Source: Collinsella aerofaciens
GTDB lineage: Bacteria; Actinomycetota; Coriobacteriia; Coriobacteriales; Coriobacteriaceae
Length of the DNA stretch: 40,187 bases
Reading direction: 5' to 3'
Assembly: GCA_008671135.1 (NCBI GenBank)
Contig: RQAP01000041.1
Location: 1-40,187 of the forward strand
The notes below the pieces were generated by a model that saw only the letters and a list, made by a program, of their open reading frames with translations, was not told the DNA's origin and made no database searches. Both the position numbers and the translations under genes were made by a program. This document shows, in pieces, positions 1 to 8,125 of the stretch (positions are counted from its first letter, which is position 1; every line of letters begins with the position of its first letter).

Positions 1-803
1 ATCTCGCCCAACGTTCCCTCACAGATTGTGCGGTCCATGAACCTCAGCGACCCCGCCATGCCCTTCTGAGTTCCCGCATGGACAGCCACGTCAATGAAGA
101 GCTTGGGATAGAACTGCTGAGGGTAGGTGCCCACAACTAGGAGTCCAGCCTTGGTGACATTGCCCTGGGAATCAAGGATATTTAGGCGCTCCAGCTTCGT
201 TTGTTTGTCCGGCGCGCCGCGCATTGCCCGGGGCGTCAACGAGAAAGCCCGATCTATCGTACGGTCGACCAGCGTCTCGTCGAGATTGTCCGCGCCCGCA
301 CCCGCCACCGCGTCGCGATCGCTCGGAGTCGCTCGACCGTATGACGCCAATGCGAGCACCTCAGTCGATGAAAGCGGCACATCTTTGTCATCGATGCGCT
401 TGTAGCTGCCGCCCTGGGCGCCCCGCTCTATGACATAGCAGGGCTTGCTCGACGGATCGAGCTCCTCAATCGTAATGACGAGAACGATGACGCCCTGAAG
501 CTCCACTCGCTCGATCGTGTATTTAGGCGGATTGGCCAGCTTTCCTCGACCGCCCGCATCACCCATGCCTGACACAAATTGGTTGAGCACTTTCTCGGTC
601 TCGAAGTTCTCAACCGGGACAAAACCTGCGCGCTCACTCACTCCGAGCACGATGATTCCGCCGGCAGTGTTCGCGAATGCGCTCACCGTTTCCCATACGT
701 CGCGGGAAAGCGTCGTGGCGCTCTCCTTCACTTCGACGTTAAGATCATCCGAGCCCATACGCCTTAAAGACTCAAGCAGACCGGTCAGCTCGTTTTCGTT
801 CAT
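1..803 (-). CDS. AlbA_2-domain (Schlafen-like) putative ATP-binding regulator, partial
   Basis: The reading frame runs off the left edge, so only the N-terminal ~267 residues are visible. It starts at an ATG (801-803) preceded by a GAAAGGA ribosome site. Residues ~15-150 have the AlbA_2 pattern: an E-x-K-E stretch (VEVKES), then a helix ending in FANTAGGIIVLGV, then a Y-K-R-I-DDKDVP segment. Family members usually continue into a divergent ATPase-like region and a C-terminal winged helix, and are annotated as transcriptional regulators or ATP-binding proteins. The missing C-terminus prevents a firmer call. The leader upstream (860-1100) carries two copies of an iteron array, which would suit autoregulation; that is inference. 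The M16 peptidase lies on the opposite strand beyond the leader. Confidence 0.75.
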   Translation of the reverse strand, partial: MNENELTGLLESLRRMGSDDLNVEVKESATTLSRDVWETVSAFANTAGGIIVLGVSERAGFVPVENFETEKVLNQFVSGMGDAGGRGKLANPPKYTIERVELQGVIVLVITIEELDPSSKPCYVIERGAQGGSYKRIDDKDVPLSSTEVLALASYGRATPSDRDAVAGAGADNLDETLVDRTIDRAFSLTPRAMRGAPDKQTKLERLNILDSQGNVTKAGLLVVGTYPQQFYPKLFIDVAVHAGTQKGMAGSLRFMDRTICEGTLGE

Positions 804-859
804 CTGCACGTCCTTTCGCTTGGTTCTGCGAAGAATGCCGCGAATGGATTTCCTTCGTC

Positions 860-1100
860 TCTCAGTTATCTCTCGTAATTATCTCTCATCTTTCTGTTAT
901 CTCTCATATTAGAGATGAGTGAGAGATAAAAGATAAGATGTCTGCCATCTGTTTCATATAAACATGTTTTTGCTGGTAGAACAATCGGTATTGAGATAAT
1001 ACCATGATTGCTTGTCTCTTTGCTGCTCAGTTATCTCTCATATTTATCTCTCGTCTTTCTGTTATCTCTCGTATTCGTGACGAATTAGAGATGAGAGATG
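860..1100. repeat. Duplicated iteron array in the leader of the AlbA_2 gene
   Basis: Two ~70-bp direct copies (about 861-930 and 1027-1100) each hold three TTATCTCTC words. They lie at 866, 879 and 897 in the first copy and at 1031, 1044 and 1062 in the second. The spacing (13 then 18 bp) is identical in both. Each copy ends with an inverted AGAGATGAG segment. The array is far more AT-rich than the flanking genes. It may bind a regulator, plausibly the adjacent AlbA_2 protein. Confidence 0.7.
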
Positions 1101-1110
1101 TGCGGACGGC

Positions 1111-1238
1111 GGATGAGCGTGGATTTTGGACGGTCGGGAAATGAGGGTGGATATTTGGACGGTTTTTGGACGTTTTGAGGCTGATTCCGTCCGAAAATCC
1201 ACTCTCATTCGATAGGCGTCCAAGTTTCCACGCTCGCA
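1111..1238. repeat. Array of GAGCGTGGA/TCCACGCTC half-units (family A, degenerate)
   Basis: Two units in one orientation (GAGCGTGGATTTTGGACGG from 1114, GAGGGTGGATATTTGGACGG from 1143) face two in the other (CCGTCCGAAAATCCACTCTC near 1187, GCGTCCAAGTTTCCACGCTC near 1216). Together they form one large imperfect palindrome. The central stretch (1160-1187) reappears at 6647-6673. The rest of the 804-1372 gap shows no gene. Confidence 0.65.
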
Positions 1239-1314
1239 CGGCGGTCACGCGGGGTCTATGCCCAATCCGCTGGCATCGTCTCCAGTTCGCCGCAGAGCCG
1301 CGGCCCCATATGGG

Positions 1315-1320
1315 TATACT
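1315..1320 (+). promoter_or_regulatory. Likely -10 element for the M16 peptidase gene
   Basis: TATACT lies about 52 bp before the start codon, with a TG two bases upstream. The same hexamer serves the tRNA-Asp gene in this window. No convincing -35 is seen. Confidence 0.35.
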
Positions 1321-1372
1321 CTCGAGGATTCGACTCGATTCGCCCCCGCTGGGGCGTCAAAGGAGACTGCAT

Positions 1373-4300
1373 ATGCCCACCACCTCAACCGACCCGCGCG
1401 CCGCTGCTACCGCGCTGCTGGTGCCCGGTACCACCTGCCACGGTTTTGCCGTCGAGCGCTGCGAGACCGTGCCCGAGCTCGACTCGGACGCCTACGTGCT
1501 GCGCCACACCGCATCGGGCGCTCGCCTGCTGTACCTGGCATGCGACGACGAAAACAAGGCCTTTGCCATTGGCTTTAAGACGCCGCCGGCCGATTCCACC
1601 GGCGTGTTCCATATTCTTGAGCACTCGGTGCTGTGCGGATCGGCCAAGTTCCCCGTCAAGGAGCCGTTTGTCGACCTGATCAAGAGCTCCATGCAGACGT
1701 TCCTCAACGCCATGACCTACCCCGACAAGACCATCTACCCCGTTGCCACCACCAACGAGCAGGATCTGTACAACCTGATGGACGTGTACCTGGACGCGGT
1801 GTTCAACCCGGCCATCTACACTAAGCCCACCATTTTTGAGCAGGAGGGCTGGCACTACGAGTTGGACCTACCAGAGGGCGCCGAGGGCGAGGGCGACGGC
1901 AGCTCCGCGAGCCTGCACGAGGGCACGCTGCGCTATAACGGCGTGGTGTTCAACGAGATGAAGGGCGCGCTGTCCGATCCCATGAGCGTGCTGGATGACG
2001 CCGTCAACGCCGCGCTCTATCCCGACACCGCCTATGCGCACGAGAGCGGCGGCGACCCGCGCGCGATCCCCGCGCTCACCTACGAGCAGTTCCTGGACAC
2101 GCACGCGCGCCACTACAATCCTTCCAACTCTTATATAACGCTCTACGGCGACCTGGACGTGGACCGCGCTCTGGCGTTTTTGGACGAGCGCTATCTGTCG
2201 CAGTCGAGTGCCGCGAGCCGCCGCATGGACGCCGCCGTCGCCGCCGGCGAGGACCCGTCCACGCTGGCGCCCAATCCGCTGGACGTGCAGGCGCCTGTGA
2301 CCTGCGAGTATAAGCGCGTCGAGATGGCCACCACGCCCGAGAACGCCCTGGTGGGCCTGGGTCTTGTGCTGGGCAGCGCGCTCGACCGCAAGCGCACGAT
2401 CGCGGCGGATATCCTGTTCGAGGCGCTGCTGGGCTCCAACGAGGCACCAGTTAAGAAGGCCATTCTGGCCGCCGGCCTGGGCGGCAACGTGGTGAGCTAC
2501 ACCGCGGCCGAGAGCCTGCAGCCCTACGAGCTCATCATGCTGCAAAACGCGCAGCCCGGCGTAGCGCGCGAGCTGCGCCGCGTGTTCCAGGACGCCTGCC
2601 GCGACCTGTGCGAGCACGGCGTTCCGCGCGAGCGCCTGGAAGCCATCATCAGCAGCAACGAGTACGACCTGCGCCAGCGCGACTATGGCATCGCCGACGG
2701 CGTGGCCATTGCGTGCGACGCGCTGAGCACCTGGCTCTACGATGACGACGCCGCGACGCTGGCACTCAAGTACGGCCCTGTGTACGAGGAGCTGCGTGGC
2801 GAGCTGGACGGCAGCTACTTTGAGGACCTGCTGCGCGAACTGGTGCTGGAAAACGACCACATGGCGCTGGTCGAGCTGGTGCCGGTGGACGCCGCCGAGG
2901 GTTCGGAGGGCGCAGAGGCCGCAGAGCTGGCAGCCAAGTGCGACGCCATGACCGATGCCGAGCTGGCCGACGTGGTCGAGCGCACGGCTGCGCTACGCAC
3001 CGCGCAGGAGGCAGAAGACACGCCCGAGGCCAAGGCCACGCTGCCGCGCCTACGCGTGTCCGACATTGGAGAGGCGCGCCCCGAGCCGCCGCTGGTCGTG
3101 GACACCACTGCGCCCATCCCCTGCCTGCGCCACGGCATCCCCACCAACCGCCTGGCCTACGCCATGCAGTATTTCGACCTGAGCTGCGTCGCGTTTGAAG
3201 ACCTGCCCTATGTGACGCTGCTCTGCCGCCTGCTCAAACAGCTGCCCACGAGCGAGCACTCGGCCGAGGAGCTCGACAACTTGCTTGCCGGCAAGCTGGG
3301 CTTTTTGAGCTTTACGACCGAGGTCATGACCCAGCCCGACGTGGACGGTGTGCGCCCTTATCTGCTGGTGAGCGCCGGCGCCCTGTCCGAGAAGATCAAT
3401 GCGCTGGCGAGCCTGCCGCGCGAGGTATGGTCGAGCACGCTGCTGGCAGACGCCGACGCCGACCGCGTGCGCGACGTGCTCACGCAGATTCGCATTGGGC
3501 TTGAGCAGGGCTTTATCAACAATGGTCACTCGGCGGCGCTCGGTCGCGCGATGAGCTACAGCTCACCTTCGGCCGTGGTTCGCGAGCAGCTTTCGGGCGT
3601 GGACTTCTACCTGTTCCTGCGCGATCTGCTCGACCACTTTGACGAGCGCGTGGACGGGCTGCGTACCAAGCTTGCCGAGCTGGCAGACCGCATCTTTGTG
3701 GCCGATGGCTGCATGGCGAGCTTCACCGGCAGCGATGAGGACTTTGACGTGTACTGGGATGCCGCGGGCAACCTGGGGCTGGGCGCGGGCGACGGCGCTG
3801 GCAGCGGCACGCTCGTGGTACCGGAGCCGCGCGACCGTCACGAGGCTTTCGTCATCCCCAGCGACATCTGCTTTGCTGCGCGCGCGTGCGACCCGCGCCG
3901 TCTGGGCATTGACGTGACGGGCGCCTGGGCGGTTGCCGCCAACGCGCTCTCCTACGACTACCTGTGGAACGAGATCCGCGTGAAGGGCGGTGCGTACGGC
4001 TGCGGATTCCGCGCTGCCGGCGAGCGTCAGACGGCGTTCTACACCTACCGCGACCCGGCAATCGACCCCTCGATTGAGCGCGTGGAACGCGCGGGCGAAT
4101 GGCTCAGCAGCTTTGAGCCCGACGAGGCCGCCTTCGAGGGCTTTATCGTGAGCTGCGTGAGCGGCATGGACGCGCCGGTGAAGCCGTACGCGCTCACCAA
4201 GCGCCGCAGCACGACCTACCTGGCCGGGCTCGATCCGCACGCACGCGAGGAGCGCCGCACCCAGATGCTCGCCGCCACGCCCGGTGAGCTTCGCTCGCTC

Positions 4301-4411
4301 GGCGCCGACGTGACGCGCATCGCAGCCGAGTCGCCTACCTGTGTCTTTGGCGGCCGAGACGTCATCGCCAAGAGCAACGCCGGCTTTAACGTCGTCGACC
4401 TGTTGGGCTAA
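1373..4411 (+). CDS. M16C-family zinc metallopeptidase (PreP/Cym1-like)
   Basis: A protein of 1012 residues, matching the ~1000-residue single-chain M16C presequence-protease class. These enzymes degrade short unfolded peptides in a closed chamber. The inverted zinc motif HxxEH is at residues 80-84 (HILEH), and the third ligand Glu is about residue 195 in VVFNEMKG. A short acidic insert (~168-180) precedes it. The C-terminal half carries the usual K-G-G-A-Y-G substrate-side motif (~875). The frame is open further upstream, but the ATG at 1373 has a well-placed AAAGGAG and the N-terminus aligns with the family from there. No signal peptide is visible, so it is probably cytoplasmic. It is monocistronic and ends at a hairpin terminator. 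The assignment to M16C is firm; the physiological substrate is unknown. Confidence 0.93.
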   Translation: MPTTSTDPRAAATALLVPGTTCHGFAVERCETVPELDSDAYVLRHTASGARLLYLACDDENKAFAIGFKTPPADSTGVFHILEHSVLCGSAKFPVKEPFVDLIKSSMQTFLNAMTYPDKTIYPVATTNEQDLYNLMDVYLDAVFNPAIYTKPTIFEQEGWHYELDLPEGAEGEGDGSSASLHEGTLRYNGVVFNEMKGALSDPMSVLDDAVNAALYPDTAYAHESGGDPRAIPALTYEQFLDTHARHYNPSNSYITLYGDLDVDRALAFLDERYLSQSSAASRRMDAAVAAGEDPSTLAPNPLDVQAPVTCEYKRVEMATTPENALVGLGLVLGSALDRKRTIAADILFEALLGSNEAPVKKAILAAGLGGNVVSYTAAESLQPYELIMLQNAQPGVARELRRVFQDACRDLCEHGVPRERLEAIISSNEYDLRQRDYGIADGVAIACDALSTWLYDDDAATLALKYGPVYEELRGELDGSYFEDLLRELVLENDHMALVELVPVDAAEGSEGAEAAELAAKCDAMTDAELADVVERTAALRTAQEAEDTPEAKATLPRLRVSDIGEARPEPPLVVDTTAPIPCLRHGIPTNRLAYAMQYFDLSCVAFEDLPYVTLLCRLLKQLPTSEHSAEELDNLLAGKLGFLSFTTEVMTQPDVDGVRPYLLVSAGALSEKINALASLPREVWSSTLLADADADRVRDVLTQIRIGLEQGFINNGHSAALGRAMSYSSPSAVVREQLSGVDFYLFLRDLLDHFDERVDGLRTKLAELADRIFVADGCMASFTGSDEDFDVYWDAAGNLGLGAGDGAGSGTLVVPEPRDRHEAFVIPSDICFAARACDPRRLGIDVTGAWAVAANALSYDYLWNEIRVKGGAYGCGFRAAGERQTAFYTYRDPAIDPSIERVERAGEWLSSFEPDEAAFEGFIVSCVSGMDAPVKPYALTKRRSTTYLAGLDPHAREERRTQMLAATPGELRSLGADVTRIAAESPTCVFGGRDVIAKSNAGFNVVDLLG

Positions 4412-4418
4412 CGCACAG

Positions 4419-4457
4419 AGGTAGATTTTTGGGATATGCCTGAAAATCTACCTTTTT
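4419..4457 (+). terminator. Rho-independent terminator of the M16 peptidase gene (family F hairpin)
   Basis: AGGTAGATTTT pairs with AAAATCTACCT across a 13-nt loop and is followed by TTTTT. The same sequence, in reverse orientation, recurs at 8019-8048, so this terminator is also a dispersed repeat. Confidence 0.8.
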
Positions 4458-4475
4458 CTTTTGCCGCAGTCTGCC

Positions 4476-4623
4476 GGTTTGTCTCGATCTGTAACGCCAA
4501 GACGGCAATATCGGCTCCAGATGTTACTAATCGAGACGTTTTCGGATGACCCCGTCCCTTTGTCTCAATCTGTAACATCTAGGTCCGATTTTGCCGAGCT
4601 ACTGTTACAGATCGAGACAAACC
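4476..4623. repeat. Nested inverted repeat (family D, GTCTCGATCTGTAAC units)
   Basis: A perfect 20-bp inverted repeat (GGTTTGTCTCGATCTGTAAC at 4476-4495, its complement at 4604-4623) encloses a second, imperfect pair (GATGTTACTAATCGAGAC near 4520, GTCTCAATCTGTAACATC near 4562). The four units alternate in orientation. The inner part carries GTCCCTTTG. With family B1 just downstream, this fills the 4412-4775 gap; no gene is visible there. Confidence 0.75.
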
Positions 4624-4707
4624 GCCGCGAACACCCGCTCTTCGTCAAAACCCACGAAGGTGTCCATGAACCGCCCCCTTTGCGATGGCTTATGTGGTGG
4701 TTTGGGT

Positions 4708-4759
4708 GTTTGCCCAGATAAAACCTGCCAAAATAAACCTGTCCCTTTTTGGTAGGTTT
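4708..4759 (+). repeat. Family B palindromic repeat, copy B1
   Basis: It contains GTTTGCCCAGATAAAACC, then CCTGCCAAAATAAACCTG, then a closing TTGGTAGGTTT. It is nearly identical to B3 at 15718-15768. It ends directly before the ribosome site of the 5-FCL gene. Confidence 0.8.
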
Positions 4760-4775
4760 GCTAGAGGAGGTTGGG

Positions 4776-5372
4776 ATGGACAAGGCCGAGTTGCGGAAGG
4801 CGGTGATTGCTCGGCGCGACGCTCTTGATTTGGATGTGCGGGCCGCGAAGTCTGCCGTTATCTGTGCGCGGCTTGTTGAGCTGTTGGATCACTTGGGTAC
4901 CGCAGCGCCGCACACCGTTGCCGTCTATGCCGCGATGGGTTCCGAGGTCGACCCAGCCGCGTTTGCCGCTGCGGCCGCCAAACACGGCTGGCGCGTGGCC
5001 TATCCGTGCATGTTCTCGGCAACAGACGCCGCAGCTTGTGGCCAGCGCATGTGCATGCGGGCAGTTGCCGCCGACGATGCGTCCGCGGCGCCGTTTATCG
5101 CCCACCCCACGCGGGCCTTCGCGGCCACAGACATCGGCAGCGGTCGCTTCCCTATCGTGCCTGCCGAAGCTCTCGACATGATCATCGTGCCGCTCGTAGC
5201 ATTCGACCGCGCCGGCGCGCGCCTGGGCTACGGCGGCGGCTGCTATGACCGCTACCTGCCCATGCTCTCGTCCGCATGTCAAATCATCGGCATAGCCTTT
5301 GACGAGCAGCGTGTCGGCCACGTTCCCACCGACGCCCACGACCTGCCGCTACCCCACATCATCAGCGCCTGA
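4776..5372 (+). CDS. 5-formyltetrahydrofolate cyclo-ligase
   Basis: This enzyme converts 5-formyl-THF to 5,10-methenyl-THF using ATP, feeding the cytoplasmic one-carbon pool. The 198-residue length fits the family. The signature RLGYGGGCYDRYL lies at residues 149-161, and an N-terminal K-x-x-L-R-K helix with R13/R14 for ATP binding is present. The ATG at 4776 was chosen because GAGGAGG sits 5 nt upstream; a nearer-edge ATG at 4749 falls inside repeat B1 and has no ribosome site. The gene is preceded by B1 and followed by the family A palindrome, and is convergent with the AbiEi-like gene. It appears to be a single-gene unit. Confidence 0.93.
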   Translation: MDKAELRKAVIARRDALDLDVRAAKSAVICARLVELLDHLGTAAPHTVAVYAAMGSEVDPAAFAAAAAKHGWRVAYPCMFSATDAAACGQRMCMRAVAADDASAAPFIAHPTRAFAATDIGSGRFPIVPAEALDMIIVPLVAFDRAGARLGYGGGCYDRYLPMLSSACQIIGIAFDEQRVGHVPTDAHDLPLPHIISA

Positions 5373-5396
5373 TCGCCGCTGTATCGCACCCGCAAG

Positions 5397-5570
5397 ATGA
5401 GCGTGGAAAATCTCCCACTTTGAGCCCCCTTACGAGCCAAAAACGGGAGATTATCCACGCTCATTCAACAAGCGTCCAAAAATCCACGCTCGTGTGTCCG
5501 AAAATCCACGCTTAACCAATGCGCGTCCAGATTTCCACACTCGTCCGTCCGGATTTCCACGCTCGTGCGG
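5397..5570. repeat. Family A palindrome A1 with four trailing half-units
   Basis: A 68-bp palindrome (5397-5464) has arms reading ATGAGCGTGGA-AATCTCCC and its complement. It is followed by four irregular head-to-tail units of the form GTCC-AAAATCCACGCTCGT up to 5570. It sits between two convergent genes and has no T-run, so it is not an obvious terminator. Confidence 0.8.
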
Positions 5571-5571
5571 C

Positions 5572-6555
5572 TCAACGCTCTGCAACCGCCTCAGCACACA
5601 CGCGCGGTACGCCGGCAACTTTGAGCTTGCGATCGAGCTTTATCGGGTCCCTCAGATCATCCCAGCACAAGCGCACGATCTTGCAGTTATCAAGCAGCGA
5701 AAGCCTCGACTCGCGCTGACGCTCATCAAACTGCGCCTTCGCAAGCTTACCCTCCTCCGCCGCTTTCTCGCTTTTAACGAATCCGTCGAACTCCCCGATA
5801 ATCAGTCGGTCGCCCACACGCCACAAGTAGTCAACGCGATACGGTCGTCCCGGCTCAACCGGGTCGAACAGCTCAACTTGCAACTCCGGCGTCTGCCAGC
5901 CGCGCTCGATCATCAGGGCACGCGCCTTGGACTCGCCGCCGCTTTCCGACAGCCCATCGGCACATCGTGCAACCCTGCGCGCCGTCACAACACCGCGACG
6001 ATTCAGGCCAAGCTTGTCGACAGTCTCAACGAGATGCTCCTTCGACAAAAGTTGCTCATGGAGCGCCGAATCCGCGATGATCAGTCCCTCGACAAACGAT
6101 GCATCGACCAAGCAATCCGTAATCGTTTGATCGATATCGGTTACGGCGATATCCATCTGGGTGGCCCGTGTTTGACGAGCATAGCGATGACGAATGACCT
6201 GAGAGCCCGGCGTCGTCGATTGGGCCGGCATCGCGGCGATATGGATGTGCGTCAAATTGGCATGCGAAACCGAAAGGCCATAGATAACAGCCGCCGTATA
6301 GGAGCAAAATGTCCAGTCGGGGTGCTTTTGCGCAAGCGCCCGCACCCGATGCAGATAACGCTGCCGAAACTTGAGCTCGGACCAGTATTCCGGACGCGCA
6401 TACAGCCCCGGCATAACCGCTTCGAGACTTCCCGCCTCCGCCCGCCGCTCAATCTGCTTTGCCTCCGCCGCCGTGCGCGCGTACACGCAACTCATCTGCT
6501 GTTCGCATGCTTTAATGTGACTTGCAAGCCTTTGATTCGCCGTCATGTTTCCCAT
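5572..6555 (-). CDS. AbiEi-like winged-helix protein with DUF559/Vsr-like C-terminal domain
   Basis: A protein of 327 residues. The N-terminal ~100 residues contain a 'PGLYARPEYW' segment and an 'YTAAVIYGL' helix, as in AbiEi-type antitoxin or regulator proteins. The C-terminus (205-320) follows the DUF559/very-short-patch nuclease layout: E209-S-K-A-R, a G-W-x-x-P-E-L-Q stretch, VDYLW (D242) and IGEFDG (E255, D257), a plausible PD-(D/E)xK core. The start at 6555 has GGGAGG upstream; the frame is open further but without a site. No AbiEii-type partner adjoins it, so it appears solitary. It may be an orphan defence or toxin-antitoxin-derived gene; catalytic activity is inferred only. The flanking DNA is repeat-rich on both sides. 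Confidence 0.65.
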   Translation of the reverse strand: MGNMTANQRLASHIKACEQQMSCVYARTAAEAKQIERRAEAGSLEAVMPGLYARPEYWSELKFRQRYLHRVRALAQKHPDWTFCSYTAAVIYGLSVSHANLTHIHIAAMPAQSTTPGSQVIRHRYARQTRATQMDIAVTDIDQTITDCLVDASFVEGLIIADSALHEQLLSKEHLVETVDKLGLNRRGVVTARRVARCADGLSESGGESKARALMIERGWQTPELQVELFDPVEPGRPYRVDYLWRVGDRLIIGEFDGFVKSEKAAEEGKLAKAQFDERQRESRLSLLDNCKIVRLCWDDLRDPIKLDRKLKVAGVPRVCAEAVAER

Positions 6556-6988
6556 GTCGCCTCCCAAATCTTGGAACGGCGCAAACGTACCAGACGGTTT
6601 CATGCGAAGTCTGACCAAATACCGTCCAGGCGCTGACCAAATGCTTGACGGTTTTGGACGTTTTAGGCTGATGTCTTATATCTGCAGGTAGGGCGGTTGT
6701 CGAGAGGTCCCTGTCTCCACATTTTGAGGCCTTGGTCCATCGGATTATCAGAAAGAAAAACCCGTCGAGATTCAAGACTACGCCAAATGCGACTTTGCCT
6801 CTGCACGCACCGTCGCTTAGCCGAGCCATCGGCATCTACATGCCTAAAAAATGAGCGTGGATAATCTCCCGTTTTGAGCCTAGTTTCAAGCCAAAAGTGG
6901 GAGATTATCCACGCTCGATTTGTAAACGTCCGAAAATCCACGCTCGTCATGCCGTGAGCACAGTCACAGTCGCAGCCACGGCCGCAGC
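6556..6988. other. 433-bp intergenic region with family A copy A2
   Basis: No gene is visible. The stretch 6647-6673 repeats the centre of the 1111-1238 array. Copy A2 of the palindrome occupies 6851-6916, followed by one GTCCGAAAATCCACGCTCGT unit at 6929-6948. A2 lies about 70 nt beyond the metA stop codon. The 6674-6850 part holds nothing recognisable. Confidence 0.7.
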
Positions 6989-7915
6989 CTAGTGCTCCTC
7001 GCCGGCGCGGGCTAGGTCGTAGGGCGTGGTCTGGTAGACGTAGTAGTTGAGCCAGTTGGTGTAGAACAGCTGAGCCTGGCTGCGCCAGACGTTGCGCGGC
7101 TCGGCGGTGGGATCGTCGCCCGGGAAGTAATGCGCCGGCACCTGAGGGTTGAGCCCGCGCTTCACGTCGCGCTCGTACTCCAGGCGCAGCGTATCGGTAT
7201 CGTACTCAGGGTGGCCAAAGACAAAGAAGCGACGGCTGTCGGTCGACTTGACGATGTACAGGCCCACCTCGTCGGACACGGCCACGACCTCAAGCTGCGG
7301 CTCGGCCTCCACGTCCTCGCGACGCACATCGGTGTTGCGCGAATGCACAGCATAGAAACGGTCGTCAAAGCCGCGAACCAGCGGACTTTGCGGCTTCACC
7401 AGATAATGCTCGAACACGCCGCTCGCCTTTGCCGGCAGGTCATGCTTCTGGATGCCGTAATGATGGTACAGACCGGCCTGCGCGCCCCAACAAATATGCA
7501 GCGTAGAGTGCACATGCGTGGTGGACCAATCCATGATCTGGCAGAGCTCGGGCCAGTAGTCGACCTCCTCGAACGGCATCTGCTCCACCGGCGCGCCCGT
7601 GATGATCAGGCCGTCGTAGTGGATATCGCGGATGTCGTCGAACGTGCGATAGAACGTCTCCAGGTGGCCGGCGCTCACGTGCGTGGCCTCGTGCGTCTTG
7701 GTGCGCAGCAGGTCCACCTCCACCTGCAGCGGCGTGTTGGAGAGCTTGCGCATGATCTGCGTCTCGGTGGCAATCTTGGTGGGCATGAGGTTGAGGATGA
7801 GCACGCGCAGCGGACGGATGTCCTGGTGCAGCGCGCGGTACTCGGTCATGACAAAGATGTTCTCGCTCTCGAGCTGCGCGGCGGCAGGGAGGGCGTCGGG
7901 AATGCGAATGGGCAT
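6989..7915 (-). CDS. metA: Homoserine O-acetyltransferase of the MetA family
   Basis: It activates homoserine by O-acylation, the first committed step of methionine synthesis. The 308-residue protein has the complete MetA catalytic set: nucleophile C142 (HICWGAQA), H235 and E237 (FGHPEYDT). Residue 111 is Glu (GAPVEQMPFEEVDYW). Published structure-function work on this family links Glu111 to acetyl-CoA and Gly111 to succinyl-CoA, so acetylation is the better prediction although older annotations would say succinyltransferase. The start codon is preceded by TAAGGAGC. The gene stands alone, divergent from the dehydrogenase. No SAM or T-box leader could be recognised in the 200 bp upstream. Confidence 0.93.
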   Translation of the reverse strand: MPIRIPDALPAAAQLESENIFVMTEYRALHQDIRPLRVLILNLMPTKIATETQIMRKLSNTPLQVEVDLLRTKTHEATHVSAGHLETFYRTFDDIRDIHYDGLIITGAPVEQMPFEEVDYWPELCQIMDWSTTHVHSTLHICWGAQAGLYHHYGIQKHDLPAKASGVFEHYLVKPQSPLVRGFDDRFYAVHSRNTDVRREDVEAEPQLEVVAVSDEVGLYIVKSTDSRRFFVFGHPEYDTDTLRLEYERDVKRGLNPQVPAHYFPGDDPTAEPRNVWRSQAQLFYTNWLNYYVYQTTPYDLARAGEEH

Positions 7916-8018
7916 GGATGCTCCTTACGAGTCAGTTACAGCTATGGTACAACGACCGGCCCCATCCGCGCGAGCACATCGCCCAGCGATGCCGTCAGCG
8001 GCCCAGATCACTCCAAAA

Positions 8019-8048
8019 GTAGAGATTAAGGCATGTCCAAAAATCTAC
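8019..8048 (+). repeat. Family F hairpin, copy F2
   Basis: GTAGAGATTAAGGCATGTCC followed by AAAAATCTAC matches the complement of the terminator at 4419-4453. Here it lies between the divergent metA and dehydrogenase genes with no T-run, so it does not act as an ordinary terminator. Confidence 0.65.
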
Positions 8049-8125
8049 GGCGCTTTAGCCTAGCAAAGTGGCAGCAGGACGCTACAATGGTTCGACGCGA
8101 AAAACTCGGCCGAAAGGATACATAT

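Noticed and set aside
5465..5570. Tandem GTCC-AAAATCCACGCTC units resembling a CRISPR array
   Set aside because: Units are imperfect, spaced by 0-7 bp with no spacers of constant length, and no cas genes are near. They belong to repeat family A.
7916..8125. SAM or T-box riboswitch before metA
   Set aside because: No conserved core, anti-terminator or terminator arrangement could be found; the 5' leader is short.
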